A stretch of 64,000 bases of DNA from an uncultured Pseudomonadota bacterium (GTDB lineage: Bacteria; Pseudomonadota; Gammaproteobacteria; Steroidobacterales; Steroidobacteraceae). Under the pieces are notes generated by a model. It was not told the origin of the DNA. It made no database searches and saw nothing but the letters and a program-made list of their open reading frames with translations. The number at the start of each line of letters is the position of its first letter. Positions within the stretch are counted from its first letter, which is position 1. The stretch lies in contig CAMLGF010000003.1 in assembly GCA_946479515.1 (NCBI GenBank), forward strand, positions 90,338-154,337. Direction: 5' to 3'. Shown here in pieces: positions 52,104 to 61,076 of this stretch. Both the position numbers and the translations under genes were made by a program.

Positions 52104-53216
52104 ATGAACCGGCAGCGCAAATTCCCGCCGTGGGCGTTCTACCTGCTGGCGTGGACGCTGGTGGGCCTCGTCTACTTCGCGCAGAACGTCACGCGCCGTT
52201 TCTACTGGGACGATCCCAACCCCTGGCAGGACCTGCGCTACTGGCTGGCCAACATCTATCTATCGGCATTGTTCACGCCGTTGGTGGTGTGGGCCGGACG
52301 CCGCTGGCCGCTGGAAGCGCCCTGGCCGCGCGTGCTGGCGCTGCACCTGGTGCTCAGCGTCGCCTGGTCGGCGGTCAAATTGACCATGGAGGCGGTGTTC
52401 CACCTCGTCTGGTACGCATTCTGGCCGGTGGAGCCGCGCATCCCGGTGGGCAGCGAGTTCCAGCTGGTGTTCCTGTTCGGGTTGCACACGACGCTGGTGG
52501 CCTACTGGGTGGTGCTCAGCATCCAGGCGGCCATCCGCAACCACCATCGGTTTCGGGAGCAATCCGAAGCGGCGCTGCGGTCGGAGCTACGTGCCGCCCA
52601 GCTCGAAACCCAGGTGGCGCAGGCGCGCCTCGGCGCCCTGAAGGCGCAGCTGCAGCCGCATTTCCTGTTCAACACGCTCAATGCCATCGTAGTGCTGGTG
52701 CGCCAGCAGAAGGGGCAGCAGGCGGAGGAAACACTGGAGCGATTCAGCGACCTGCTGCGCGCGGTGCTCGCCGACATGGAGGCGCAGGAGGTGCCTCTGT
52801 CCCGCGAGCTCGAGTACCTGCGGCTGTATCTGGCCATCGAGCAGCTGCGCTTCTCCGACCGGCTGCGGGTGGAGTTCGACGTCGATCCGGAAACGCTCGA
52901 TGCCGCCGTGCCGCACATGGCCCTGCAGCCGCTGGTCGAGAACGCGATCCGGCACGGCATCGGCCGGCGCGCGACCGCGGGAGTCATCCACATCCGCGCT
53001 CGTCGTGAAGCCGGTTCGCTGCACGTGGAAGTGCACGATGACGGCCCGGGGTTTCTCGACAAGGGCCCGGGCGGCATGGGACTGGGGCTCGCCAACACCC
53101 GCGCCCGCTTGCGGCAACTGTATGGTGACGCCGCCGAGCTGCGTGCCGGCAGCGGCGCCGCGGGCGGCGCCCTGGTGAGTCTGGTGATTCCCTTTCATCT
53201 GCTGGAACCGACATGA
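52104..53216 (+). CDS. LytS/AlgZ-type sensor histidine kinase
   Basis: A 370-residue membrane kinase. Four helices fill residues about 10-150 (FYLLAWTLVGLVYFAQNV, then others up to LHTTLVAYWVVLSIQAA). A short coiled coil leads into the His_kinase domain, with the phosphorylated H186 in QLQPHFLFNTLNAIV and the ATP-binding N box LQPLVENAIRHGI and G box DDGPGFLDKG. No periplasmic sensing loop of size is seen, so the signal may be membrane-borne. It overlaps its response regulator by four bases (ATGA). Confidence 0.93.
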   Translation: MNRQRKFPPWAFYLLAWTLVGLVYFAQNVTRRFYWDDPNPWQDLRYWLANIYLSALFTPLVVWAGRRWPLEAPWPRVLALHLVLSVAWSAVKLTMEAVFHLVWYAFWPVEPRIPVGSEFQLVFLFGLHTTLVAYWVVLSIQAAIRNHHRFREQSEAALRSELRAAQLETQVAQARLGALKAQLQPHFLFNTLNAIVVLVRQQKGQQAEETLERFSDLLRAVLADMEAQEVPLSRELEYLRLYLAIEQLRFSDRLRVEFDVDPETLDAAVPHMALQPLVENAIRHGIGRRATAGVIHIRARREAGSLHVEVHDDGPGFLDKGPGGMGLGLANTRARLRQLYGDAAELRAGSGAAGGALVSLVIPFHLLEPT

Positions 53217-53968
53217 AGGTCCTGCTGGTCGACGACGAGCCGCTGGCGCGCGCGGGCCTGCGCCTGTTGCTGGCTGACACACCCGGCATCGAATGCATCG
53301 CGGAAGCGCGCAATGGCACCGAAGCCGTGGCCGCGATCCGCGCCGATCGGCCGGGCCTCGTGCTGCTCGACGTGCAGATGCCGGAGATGGACGGCTTCGC
53401 CGTGCTGCGCGAGATCGGTGCGGAGCACATGCCGCCGGTGATCTTCGTCACGGCGCATGATGAGTATGCGATCCGGGCGTTCGAAGTGAACGCGGTGGAC
53501 TATCTACTGAAACCCGTGACGCGCGAGAGGTTCCAGCAGGCGCTGGCGCGCGTGCGTGAGCGCCAGTCCACCCCGGAGTCCGATGAGGGTCACCTGCGCG
53601 CGCTGCTCCAGCAGCTCACCGCGCCGCCCCGATACCTGGCGCGGGTCGCGCTGCGTTCGGCGGGCCGGATTTCCTTCGTGGAAGTCGCGGACATCCTGTA
53701 CGCCCAGGCCGCGGAGAACTATGTGCAGCTGCACCTGAGCGACGCGCGCCACCTGCTGCACGTGCCCATCGCGACGCTCGAGGCTTCGCTCGATCCGCAG
53801 ATGTTCCTGCGCATCCACCGCTCGCTGATCGTCAACGCGACCCAGGTGCAGGAGCTGCAGACCGGCGCCCACGGCGAGTACATCGTGGTGCTGAAGGGCG
53901 GCCAGCGTCTGCAATCGAGCCGCAGTTACAGCGAGAGGATCAGGCGTTGGGCGGCGAATCCATTCTGA
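53213..53968 (+). CDS. LytTR-family response regulator
   Basis: A 251-residue regulator. The receiver domain has the acidic pair D7-D8, the phosphoacceptor D53 in LVLLDVQMPEMDG and the conserved lysine in YLLKPV. The C-terminal LytTR DNA-binding domain includes GRISFVEVADILYAQAAENY and FLRIHRSLIVNATQVQELQT. It is the partner of the preceding kinase. Its targets cannot be seen, though such pairs often act on nearby or cell-surface genes. Confidence 0.94.
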   Translation: MKVLLVDDEPLARAGLRLLLADTPGIECIAEARNGTEAVAAIRADRPGLVLLDVQMPEMDGFAVLREIGAEHMPPVIFVTAHDEYAIRAFEVNAVDYLLKPVTRERFQQALARVRERQSTPESDEGHLRALLQQLTAPPRYLARVALRSAGRISFVEVADILYAQAAENYVQLHLSDARHLLHVPIATLEASLDPQMFLRIHRSLIVNATQVQELQTGAHGEYIVVLKGGQRLQSSRSYSERIRRWAANPF

Positions 53969-53991
53969 GCGGGTGAATCGGCTGCCCGCGT

Positions 53992-54261
53992 TCAGGCGCT
54001 CGCGCTGTCGCCCGTCATCGCGACGAACGGCCCCGGCGCTGCGGCGGGCTCGGGATCGGGGTGCACGAAATCGGCGGGGTTGATCTGCGCCCAGAAGGAC
54101 AGTGCCGCCAGACCGTCCGCATCCGGCCGCTTGTTCTGCGACATGCGTGCGAGCGTGGACTTGCCGATGCCGATCTCGCGCGCCACTTGGCGCCACGAGG
54201 CGGCGCGCTGCTCGCGCTTGGCATTGACCGCCTGGTAGAACTTCTCGAAGTCGAATCTCAT
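53992..54261 (-). CDS. Small HTH (XRE-like) DNA-binding protein
   Basis: An 89-residue protein. SWRQVAREIGIGKSTLARMS and KRPDADGLAALSFWAQINPA form an XRE-like helix-turn-helix. The ATG at 54261 is preferred; longer frames upstream run into the repeat. The Pro/Ala-rich tail is likely disordered. It lies next to the long hairpin element and convergent with the response regulator gene. Confidence 0.75.
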   Translation of the reverse strand: MRFDFEKFYQAVNAKREQRAASWRQVAREIGIGKSTLARMSQNKRPDADGLAALSFWAQINPADFVHPDPEPAAAPGPFVAMTGDSASA

Positions 54262-54339
54262 GGCCCGCAGTGTCCGCAAGCCGTGTGACCCGGAGAAGGA
54301 ATTTTTGACGAGGTGGAGAAATCCGGGGACGAGTGGCGA

Positions 54340-54479
54340 AAAAAAAGGGGACAAAAAAAATGGGGACATGCTTCGTTTTCTTTGTAACAAACGCAGGCGG
54401 TGCTTTCGGCTCCAGGAGCGCACAGGTTTGTTACAAAGAAAACGAAGCATGTCCCCATTTTCTTTGTCCCCCCTTTTTT
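54340..54479. repeat. Long inverted-repeat element with GGGGACA cores
   Basis: Left arm 54360-54392 and right arm 54426-54458 are perfect reverse complements over 33 bases, extended outward to 54347 and 54471 with a single mismatch; the A-rich and T-rich ends (54340-54346, 54474-54479) continue the symmetry with a two-base slip. The loop is 33 bases. Each arm has two GGGGACA or TGTCCCC cores, as in the elements at 8732 and 22286. It overlaps the 3' end of the MerR-family gene. Confidence 0.92.
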
Positions 54480-54898
54480 CCGCCCCCTCTTTCTCTTCCC
54501 CCCAATCTCCCCGACCCGGCGACGCGCAGGATGCGTCGGAACGTTGGGCATTCCATGTGGCTGGGCGCGCGGCACACGGACGCATGCAGCAGACCTTCTC
54601 GGATGGCGGTGAGTCTGCGGATGGTCCGATCGAGCTCTTCCGCCTTGGATGCCAGCACGCGTTTGTCGATCCGGGGCCTGCCTTCGGAGGCGAACATCGC
54701 GGCCAGCTCCTCGAGCGAAAAGCCCGCGGCGCGGCCGAGCGCGATCAAGGCCAGCCTGTCGAGTACCCGCGCATCGAACACCCGGCGCAGCCCCATGCGG
54801 CCGATGGACCGGATGAGTCCCTTCTCCTCGTAGTAGCGCAGCGTCGACGCCGGCAGGCCGGATTGCTTCGCGACGGCATTGATGTCGAGATTCTTCAC
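54431..54898 (-). CDS. MerR-family transcriptional regulator with repeat-derived C-terminus
   Basis: A 155-residue regulator from GTG 54898. NLDINAVAKQSGLPASTLRY and YYEEKGLIRSIGRMGLRRVF are the MerR winged-helix, and SLEELAAMFASEGRPRIDKR starts the dimer helix. A cysteine in LLHASVCRAPSHMECPTFRR (two Cys) could bind metal or sense redox. The last part, from about GRLGGRERGGGKKGG onward to the stop, is encoded by the long hairpin element at 54340-54479. A 16-base palindrome lies right before its start. It faces a methyltransferase gene. Confidence 0.85.
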   Translation of the reverse strand: MKNLDINAVAKQSGLPASTLRYYEEKGLIRSIGRMGLRRVFDARVLDRLALIALGRAAGFSLEELAAMFASEGRPRIDKRVLASKAEELDRTIRRLTAIREGLLHASVCRAPSHMECPTFRRILRVAGSGRLGGRERGGGKKGGQRKWGHASFSL

Positions 54899-54905
54899 GC
54901 TTGAC

Positions 54906-54921
54906 CTCAAGTCGACTTGAG
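54906..54921. promoter_or_regulatory. MerR-type palindromic operator
   Basis: CTCAAGTCGACTTGAG is a perfect 16-base palindrome between the MerR gene (start 54898) and the methyltransferase gene (start 54965). It closely resembles SoxR/MerR-type sites (CTCAAGT-n-ACTTGAG). A TTGACC at 54901-54906 abuts its left side as a possible -35 for the methyltransferase. Confidence 0.8.
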
Positions 54922-54964
54922 CTGGCAACCTTGTGCCATCGTACACGCGACCCGGGAGCGAATC

Positions 54965-55789
54965 GTGGCCAATCAGGAGCAGGACAAGATCTGGAACGGG
55001 CCCGCCGGCGCCTCGTGGGTGGAGGCACAGGAATCGCTGGACCGCATGTTCCAGCCATTCGCGAACCGCATCGCTGCCGCGATCCACGACACGGACGCGC
55101 GCCGCGTACTCGATGTGGGCTGCGGCACCGGTGCCACCACGCTGGCCGCAGCGCGTGCCGTCGGGGCTCGGGGCGGCGCCACGGGCGTCGATCTGTCCCG
55201 GCCCATGATCGCCCTGGCGCGCGAGCGTGCCGCGCGCGAGGCCAGCAGCGCGAATTTCATCGTCTCCGATGCGCAGACACACGATTTCGGCGCCGCCAGA
55301 TTCGATCTGATCGTCTCGCGCTTCGGCGTCATGTTCTTCGACGACCCGCAGGCCGCATTCGCCAACCTGCGCCGCGCCGCATTGCCGCAGGCTGCCTTGC
55401 GTGTCTTCGTGTTCCGCGGTCCCGCGGAGAACCCGTTCATGATCGCGGCGGAGCGCGCGGCGGCGCCGTTGCTGCCCGACCTGCCGCCGCGGCGGCCCGG
55501 TGCTGCCGGGCAGTTCGCGCTCGCGGATCCCGGGCACGTGCAAGGCATCCTGGAAGCCGCCGGATGGCGCCGGGTGCAGATCCACCCCGTCGATGAGCAG
55601 TGCGCGCTGCCCGCGGACCAGCTCGATCTCTATCTACTGCGCATGGGGCCGGTGGGATTGGCGCTGCGCGATGCCGACGCCTCGACCCGGGCAGCGGTGC
55701 TCGCGGCCGTGCGCGGCGCGTTCGCGCCGTTCGTGCACGGCAGCGAAGTGCGCTTCATCGCGGCATGCTGGGAGATTTCCGCGGTGTGA
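54965..55789 (+). CDS. Class I SAM-dependent methyltransferase
   Basis: A 274-residue methyltransferase (GTG 54965, MANQEQDKIWNGPAGASWVE). Motif I is VLDVGCGTGATTLAAARAVG, motif II GATGVDLSRPM, and the post-II segment DLIVSRFGVMFFDDPQAAF. It resembles UbiE/arsenite-type small-molecule methyltransferases, but has no cysteine set typical of ArsM. The neighbouring MerR regulator and its operator suggest it is induced by a small inducer. Confidence 0.87.
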   Translation: MANQEQDKIWNGPAGASWVEAQESLDRMFQPFANRIAAAIHDTDARRVLDVGCGTGATTLAAARAVGARGGATGVDLSRPMIALARERAAREASSANFIVSDAQTHDFGAARFDLIVSRFGVMFFDDPQAAFANLRRAALPQAALRVFVFRGPAENPFMIAAERAAAPLLPDLPPRRPGAAGQFALADPGHVQGILEAAGWRRVQIHPVDEQCALPADQLDLYLLRMGPVGLALRDADASTRAAVLAAVRGAFAPFVHGSEVRFIAACWEISAV

Positions 55790-55807
55790 GACGCGGACGG
55801 CGTCCGG

Positions 55808-56614
55808 TCACCAGCTCACGATGCCGCTCCACGCGGTGATCAGGATCACCGCGCCGAACACGATGCGATACCAGGCGAACGCGCCAAAGGAGTGCCTGCT
55901 GACGTAGCGCAGCAGGAACTTGGTGGCGAGCAGTGCGCTCACGAAAGACACGACGCAACTCACGATGAGCGGGGTCAGGTCGGTGTGCGCGAATTCCTCG
56001 CGCGCCTTCCAGATCTCGTAGAGCGTCGCCGCGATCAGCGCCGGCAGCGCGGCGAAAAAAGAGAACTCGGCGGCCGTGCGCCGCGACAGGCCGCACAGCA
56101 ATCCGCCGATGATGGTGGCGCCGGAGCGGCTGGTGCCGGGAATCAGGGCCAGCGCCTGGAACAAGCCCAGCTTCAGGGCATCGAGCCAGGTGAGTTGATC
56201 CACGTCGACCACCCGCTCCTCGTGCTGCCGGCGCTCCGCCCAGAGAATGATGACGCCGCCGACCACCAGCGCGATCGCCACCGACACCGGGTTGAACAGC
56301 AAGGCCTTGATCTGGTCTTCGAAGGTGAGGCCGAGCACGCCCAGCGGCACGGAGACGATGAACAGATTGAGCAGGAACCGTCGCGAAACCGCACTGCTGT
56401 GTAGCGTGAACGCGGTGGCAAAGAGTTTGCGCCGGAATTCCCAGACCACCGCGAGAATGGCCGCGCCCTGGATGATGATGAGTTGGCGATCGATCACATC
56501 GCCCTGCAGACCCAGCAGGTCGCGGGTCAGGATCAGATGGCCGGTGCTCGAAATGGGGAGGAATTCGGTCAGACCTTCGACGAGGCCGAGAATGATCGCT
56601 TCGAGCAGGCTCAT
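55808..56614 (-). CDS. uppP: Undecaprenyl-diphosphatase UppP/BacA
   Basis: A 268-residue membrane phosphatase that recycles undecaprenyl pyrophosphate for cell-wall synthesis. GLVEGLTEFLPISSTGHLIL is the first catalytic (Glu-rich, SSTGH) motif and LIPGTSRSGATIIGGLLCGL the second (PGxSRSG). It confers bacitracin tolerance in relatives. Convergent with the methyltransferase gene. Confidence 0.95.
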   Translation of the reverse strand: MSLLEAIILGLVEGLTEFLPISSTGHLILTRDLLGLQGDVIDRQLIIIQGAAILAVVWEFRRKLFATAFTLHSSAVSRRFLLNLFIVSVPLGVLGLTFEDQIKALLFNPVSVAIALVVGGVIILWAERRQHEERVVDVDQLTWLDALKLGLFQALALIPGTSRSGATIIGGLLCGLSRRTAAEFSFFAALPALIAATLYEIWKAREEFAHTDLTPLIVSCVVSFVSALLATKFLLRYVSRHSFGAFAWYRIVFGAVILITAWSGIVSW

Positions 56615-56700
56615 GCGCTGTTCCGGTTGGGGAGCAGCAGTTTAGCCAAGGTTCACGGCGATCCGCTCGTCAGTCTGCAATGCGCACCAGGGCGCGGCGC

Positions 56701-57963
56701 TCAGGAGGGCGGCGGTGAATCCGCTGCCGCCTCGGGCAGCGCGAAGTGGGTCTTCAATTCCGCGAGCGCGGCCAGGCGCCGGCGGCGCAGCGTCTGGCCG
56801 ATCTGCTCGCCCGACAGCCCCGCGCGTTCCTGCGGAGCCATCACCACGGCCGCGGCCGCGTCGCGCGCGCGCTGGAAGAACTCGCGCTGCGGATAGTCGC
56901 GCTCTTCGAAGCCCTGCCGGCCACGCGCATCCGCCTCGCAGGCCAGCAGGAAATCCGCGAAGCGCTCGGGACGGCGCAGCGCGTCGCAGCTTTCCAGCGT
57001 GCGCAGCACCGTGTCCGGGCGCAGCTCCAGCGCGCGATGCACGTGGGTGTGAAAGCGCGCGGCGAGCACCGCGAGTTCGCGCAGTTGATGGGGTACGCGC
57101 ACGCGCGCGCACAGTTGCTCGACCAGCGCCGTGCCCGCGCCCTCGTGTCCGGGGTGCGAGGGCAGCACGTCGGCGGGGGTGATGCCTTTGCCCAGGTCGT
57201 GCAGGAGCACGGCGAAGCGCACCGGCACACCGCCGCCCAGCTTCACCGCCGCGCGCAGCGCCAGCAGCTGGTGCACGCCGGTGTCGATTTCGGGGTGCCA
57301 TTTCTCCGGCTGCGGCACGCCGAACAGCGCGTCGAGTTCCGGATAAATGACCGCGAGCGCGCCACAGGCGCGGAGCACCTCGATGAACACGTCGGGACGC
57401 GGTTCGCCCAGCGCCTTCTCGGTCTCTGTCCAGACGCGCTCGGCCACCAGCGCGTTGGCTTCGCCATCGGCCACCATGCGGCTCATGAGCGCCAGGGTTT
57501 CATCCGCCACACGGAAACCCAGCGGCGCATAACGCGCCGCAAAGCGCGCCACACGCAGTATGCGCACCGGATCTTCCACGAACGCCGGCGACACATGGCG
57601 CAGCAGGCGCGCGCCGAGATCCGCCTGGCCCCCGTGCGGATCGATGATCGCGCCGCCGGCATCCTCGGCCATGGCATTGATGGTCAGATCGCGGCGGCGC
57701 AGGTCTTCCTCGAGGGTCACGTCCGGCGAGAACTGCGTGACGAAACCGCGATAGCCGGGCCCGACCTTGCGCTCGGTGCGCGCCAGCGCGTGCTCTTCCT
57801 TGGTTCTCGGGTGCAGGAACACGGGGAAATCTCGGCCCACTGGCAGGTAACCGGCGCGCTCGAGCTCGGCCGGCGTGGCGCCGACCACCACCCAGTCGCG
57901 CTCGGTCACCTCGCGACCGAGCAGGCGGTCCCGGACCGCGCCGCCCACCAAGTACACTTGCAT
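56701..57963 (-). CDS. cca: Multifunctional CCA tRNA nucleotidyltransferase
   Basis: A 420-residue enzyme adding CCA to tRNA 3' ends. [20 protein letters not shown] is the class II nucleotidyltransferase start with the GGxVRD motif, followed by the metal-binding DW (RDW) motif and [14 protein letters not shown]. The HD domain with H and D ([13 protein letters not shown]) gives the phosphatase and 2',3'-cyclic phosphodiesterase activities known in gammaproteobacterial Cca. Its start is 6 bases from the divergent aminopeptidase start. Confidence 0.95.
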   Translation of the reverse strand: MQVYLVGGAVRDRLLGREVTERDWVVVGATPAELERAGYLPVGRDFPVFLHPRTKEEHALARTERKVGPGYRGFVTQFSPDVTLEEDLRRRDLTINAMAEDAGGAIIDPHGGQADLGARLLRHVSPAFVEDPVRILRVARFAARYAPLGFRVADETLALMSRMVADGEANALVAERVWTETEKALGEPRPDVFIEVLRACGALAVIYPELDALFGVPQPEKWHPEIDTGVHQLLALRAAVKLGGGVPVRFAVLLHDLGKGITPADVLPSHPGHEGAGTALVEQLCARVRVPHQLRELAVLAARFHTHVHRALELRPDTVLRTLESCDALRRPERFADFLLACEADARGRQGFEERDYPQREFFQRARDAAAAVVMAPQERAGLSGEQIGQTLRRRRLAALAELKTHFALPEAAADSPPPS

Positions 57964-57969
57964 GACCCC

Positions 57970-59022
57970 ATGTTACCCACTTTCCGGAGCTGTCTCGTCG
58001 TTGCCGCGGCCTGTGCGCTTTCGGGCTGCGGCACGCTGTACGTCGCCCAGGCCGCGCGTGGCCAGATGCAGATACTGAATGCGCGCAAGCCCATCGCTCG
58101 GGTGATCGCCGATCCCCGCACGGACGCCGCGTTACGCCAGCGCCTGGAGGAAGTGCGGCTGGCGCGCGCCTTCGCCTCGCGTGAGCTCGGGCTGCCCGAC
58201 AACAAGAGCTACACCTCCTACGCGGACCTGAAGCGGGAATTCGTCACCTGGACGGTGGTGGCCACTCCTGAGTTCTCGGTGCGGCCACATGAATGGTGTT
58301 TCCCCATCGTCGGCTGCGTGAGCTATCGCGGCTATTTCCGGCGCCGCTCGGCGGAGAAATACGCCGCGAAGCTCGAGGCTGCCGGCATGGACGTCATGGT
58401 GGGCGGCGTGCCGGCGTACTCGACGCTGGGCAAGTTCGATGATCCCATCCTCAACACGATGATGAGCTATGGCGACGACGAACTGGCGTCCATCATCTTC
58501 CACGAGCTCTCGCACCAGGTGGTCTACGTGGCCGGCGACGCGCCCTTCAACGAGGCCTTCGCGGTTGCCGTGGAGCAGGAGGGGCTGGCGCGCTGGCTCG
58601 CGTTTCGCGGCCGCGAAGACGACCTCGGGCGTTACCAGCAGCGGCGCGCGCGCCAGGCGCAGAGCCTGGCGGTGGTGGCGCGCTATCGCCATGAGCTCGA
58701 CCAGCTGTATCACGCGCCGATCCCGCCGGGGGAGATGCGCGAACGCAAGCGTGCGGTGTTCGCGCGGCTGGTCGCCGAGCTGCGCACCCTTGCCGCGAAG
58801 TACGGCGGCGAATCGACGCTCGCGACCGAACTCGACGGCCGCCCCAACAACGCGCGACTGGCGTCGCTGTCCACCTACTCGGAGTGCGTGCCGGGCTTCG
58901 AGCGATTGCTCGCGGAGCAGGGCCGCGATCTGCCGCGTTTCTACCAACGCGTGCGCGCACTGGCCAAACTACCGCGCGCGGAGCGGCACGCGCGACTGTG
59001 CGGCCATCGGGCGGCGGACTAG
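57970..59022 (+). CDS. Predicted aminopeptidase, lipoprotein (DUF2265-type)
   Basis: A 350-residue lipoprotein (ATG 57970, lipobox LSGC). The zinc motif H178-E-L-S-H182 in [18 protein letters not shown] is followed by [13 protein letters not shown] with a likely third ligand. [14 protein letters not shown] is a conserved stretch of the DUF2265 (Aminopep) family. It would act on periplasmic peptides. The start is only 6 bases from the divergent cca start. Confidence 0.88.
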   Translation: MLPTFRSCLVVAAACALSGCGTLYVAQAARGQMQILNARKPIARVIADPRTDAALRQRLEEVRLARAFASRELGLPDNKSYTSYADLKREFVTWTVVATPEFSVRPHEWCFPIVGCVSYRGYFRRRSAEKYAAKLEAAGMDVMVGGVPAYSTLGKFDDPILNTMMSYGDDELASIIFHELSHQVVYVAGDAPFNEAFAVAVEQEGLARWLAFRGREDDLGRYQQRRARQAQSLAVVARYRHELDQLYHAPIPPGEMRERKRAVFARLVAELRTLAAKYGGESTLATELDGRPNNARLASLSTYSECVPGFERLLAEQGRDLPRFYQRVRALAKLPRAERHARLCGHRAAD

Positions 59023-59119
59023 GGCACGGCGCGAAGTCCGGCTGCCGCGGCGAACCTTATGTCGCGTTCGCGCGAGCGCCGCGCCGCGCGCGTGTCATGA
59101 TCGCTCGCGAGGCTGAGCG

Positions 59120-59842
59120 ATGCGGCACCTGTTCCGGGCGAAACCAAAATCCTTTCTCGACGCGGCGCGCCGCCAATGGCAGCTCGATGCCTTCGCCTGG
59201 CTGCTGCGTGGCTGCGGCGGCTACCCGCGCTTCCTCGACACCGCCCTCGTGCTCCACGACGAGCAGCACTTCCCGGATACCGGCCTGCGGGGCGGCGCGG
59301 CGGCGGCGGCCCTGTTCCGGCGCGTGCGCGATCACGCCGGCATGGCCGACTGGCCCTGCGCCGTGGCGCCAGCGACGGAGTCGCCGGTCGACAAGGGTGG
59401 CATCGGCCTGCGGGTCATTCACTACTCGCCGGCCGACGACGATGTCGAGAAGCTCATCGCGCAGTTCGCGCACGGGCTGGCCCGCTATCTCGTGGAATCG
59501 TTCGACGAGCCGCCACCCCGCGGTGCGATGTTGTACGAGCCCGCGATCGAACTGGCCGCGGTATTCCTCGGCTTCGGGGTGTTCATGGCGAACTCGGCGG
59601 CGCGCCAGGCCCGTTGGAATCTCAACGAAGGCGAGCTGGTTCACGCGTTGGCGCTGTTCTGTCATTTGCGCAAGCTGCCCGAAGAATTCGCGACGCCCCA
59701 TCTCAATGCGCACCTGCGCAAATACCTGCGGCTGGCGCGCGGCGATCTTGCGCAGTACGAAGACGATTTCCGGCGGCTGCGCGCCATCTTTCCCGTGGTG
59801 CCGCTCGACGTCGGGGAGTGCACGCTGCCCACACGCGGCTAG
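59120..59842 (+). CDS. Conserved protein of unknown function
   Basis: A 240-residue soluble, mainly helical protein (ATG 59120). MRHLFRAKPKSFLDAARRQW, LARYLVESFDEPPPRGAMLY and ELVHALALFCHLRKLPEEFA are notable stretches. I do not recognise the family; no catalytic motif is clear. It is 97 bases after the aminopeptidase and 23 bases before the GH5 gene on the same strand. Confidence 0.65.
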   Translation: MRHLFRAKPKSFLDAARRQWQLDAFAWLLRGCGGYPRFLDTALVLHDEQHFPDTGLRGGAAAAALFRRVRDHAGMADWPCAVAPATESPVDKGGIGLRVIHYSPADDDVEKLIAQFAHGLARYLVESFDEPPPRGAMLYEPAIELAAVFLGFGVFMANSAARQARWNLNEGELVHALALFCHLRKLPEEFATPHLNAHLRKYLRLARGDLAQYEDDFRRLRAIFPVVPLDVGECTLPTRG

Positions 59843-59865
59843 AATGACGGGGCTAGACTGGCGGC

Positions 59866-61059
59866 ATGCGCCGCCTTTCCGCCTTCATCACAGCGACCAT
59901 CGCCCTGGCCGCGCTCTCCTCAGCCGCACGCGCCGCCGATCTCATCGGCTTCTGGGATACGCCCCGGCACGGCGCCAACTGCTTCAACGAGACGCCGCCC
60001 GATGCGGCCTACTTCCGGGCCTTGCGTGGCTACGGCGCCAGCTGGGTGCGCATCGCGTTCAGCAAGTGGCAGTCGGCAACCGGCCAGCGCGATTTTCTGT
60101 TCGGCAGTCTCGACGACTATCGGGCGCTGGTGCCGCAGGACCTGGCCATCCTGCGGCGCGTGCTCGATCACGCACACTCGGCGGGACTCAAGGTGGTGCT
60201 CACTCCGCTGGAACTTCCAGGCGCGCGCTGGGTGCAGCTGAACCACGGGCGATTCGACGATCGCCTGTGGAGCGACGCGCGCTTCGCGCCCCAGGCCGCC
60301 GCCTTCTGGCGGGACCTCGCCGCGGCACTGGCCGATCACCCGGCGATCGCCGCCTACAACCTGGTGAACGAGCCCGTGCCCGAGCGCCGGGGCGGGCTCG
60401 CGGAACATTCGTCGACCGCCGCCATGAGGGCCTGGTATTCGCGGGTGCGTGGAACCCCGCGCGATCTGCCGGCGCTGTATGCGCGGCTCATCGCCGCGGT
60501 GCGGGCGGCGGATGCGCGCACGCCGCTCATGCTCGACGCGGGCTTCTATGCCGCCGCCGATGGCTTCGACTACTGGCCGCGGGCTCTCGATGATCCACGG
60601 CTGCTCTACGCGTATCACATGTACGAACCCTGGGCGGCGACCAGCGCGCCCAACATGAAGCGAGCACATCCGCTGCGATATCCCGGCCCGGCGCCCTTCG
60701 GTGAAGGCGAGCGCCCGTGGGACGCGGCGCGCGTCGCCGCCTATCTACAGCGGCCGGTGGCCTGGGCGGACGCGCACGGTGTGCCGCTGAAGCGGCTGGT
60801 GGCCGCCGAATTCGGCTGCATGCGCCGCTGGCCGGACTGCCCACGCTACCTGGAGGACGTGCTCAGTGCGCTCGACACCAACCAGGTGCATTGGGCGTTC
60901 TATTCTTTCCGCGAGGCCTGGGATGGCATGGACTATGAGCTCGGTGACCAACCGCTGCCCTGGCAGTACTGGCAGGCGCGCGAGCAGGGCAAGCCCTTCG
61001 AGCTGGCGCGCGGACCGAATCCCGTTTTCCAGCCTATCTACCGCCGCCTGCGGCAGTGA
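59866..61059 (+). CDS. Secreted GH5-family glycoside hydrolase
   Basis: A 397-residue secreted enzyme with signal peptide MRRLSAFITATIALAALSSAARA. The (beta/alpha)8 barrel has the acid/base E169 in AYNLVNEPVPE and the nucleophile E315 in VAAEFGCMRRW, with a conserved LLYAYHMYEPW before them. The pattern is the cellulase (GH5) family that cleaves beta-1,4- or related glucans; exact substrate is unknown. It lies before a Deg-type protease and downstream of an unknown gene. Confidence 0.87.
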   Translation: MRRLSAFITATIALAALSSAARAADLIGFWDTPRHGANCFNETPPDAAYFRALRGYGASWVRIAFSKWQSATGQRDFLFGSLDDYRALVPQDLAILRRVLDHAHSAGLKVVLTPLELPGARWVQLNHGRFDDRLWSDARFAPQAAAFWRDLAAALADHPAIAAYNLVNEPVPERRGGLAEHSSTAAMRAWYSRVRGTPRDLPALYARLIAAVRAADARTPLMLDAGFYAAADGFDYWPRALDDPRLLYAYHMYEPWAATSAPNMKRAHPLRYPGPAPFGEGERPWDAARVAAYLQRPVAWADAHGVPLKRLVAAEFGCMRRWPDCPRYLEDVLSALDTNQVHWAFYSFREAWDGMDYELGDQPLPWQYWQAREQGKPFELARGPNPVFQPIYRRLRQ

Positions 61060-61076
61060 GGCGCCGCGCAAACCGG

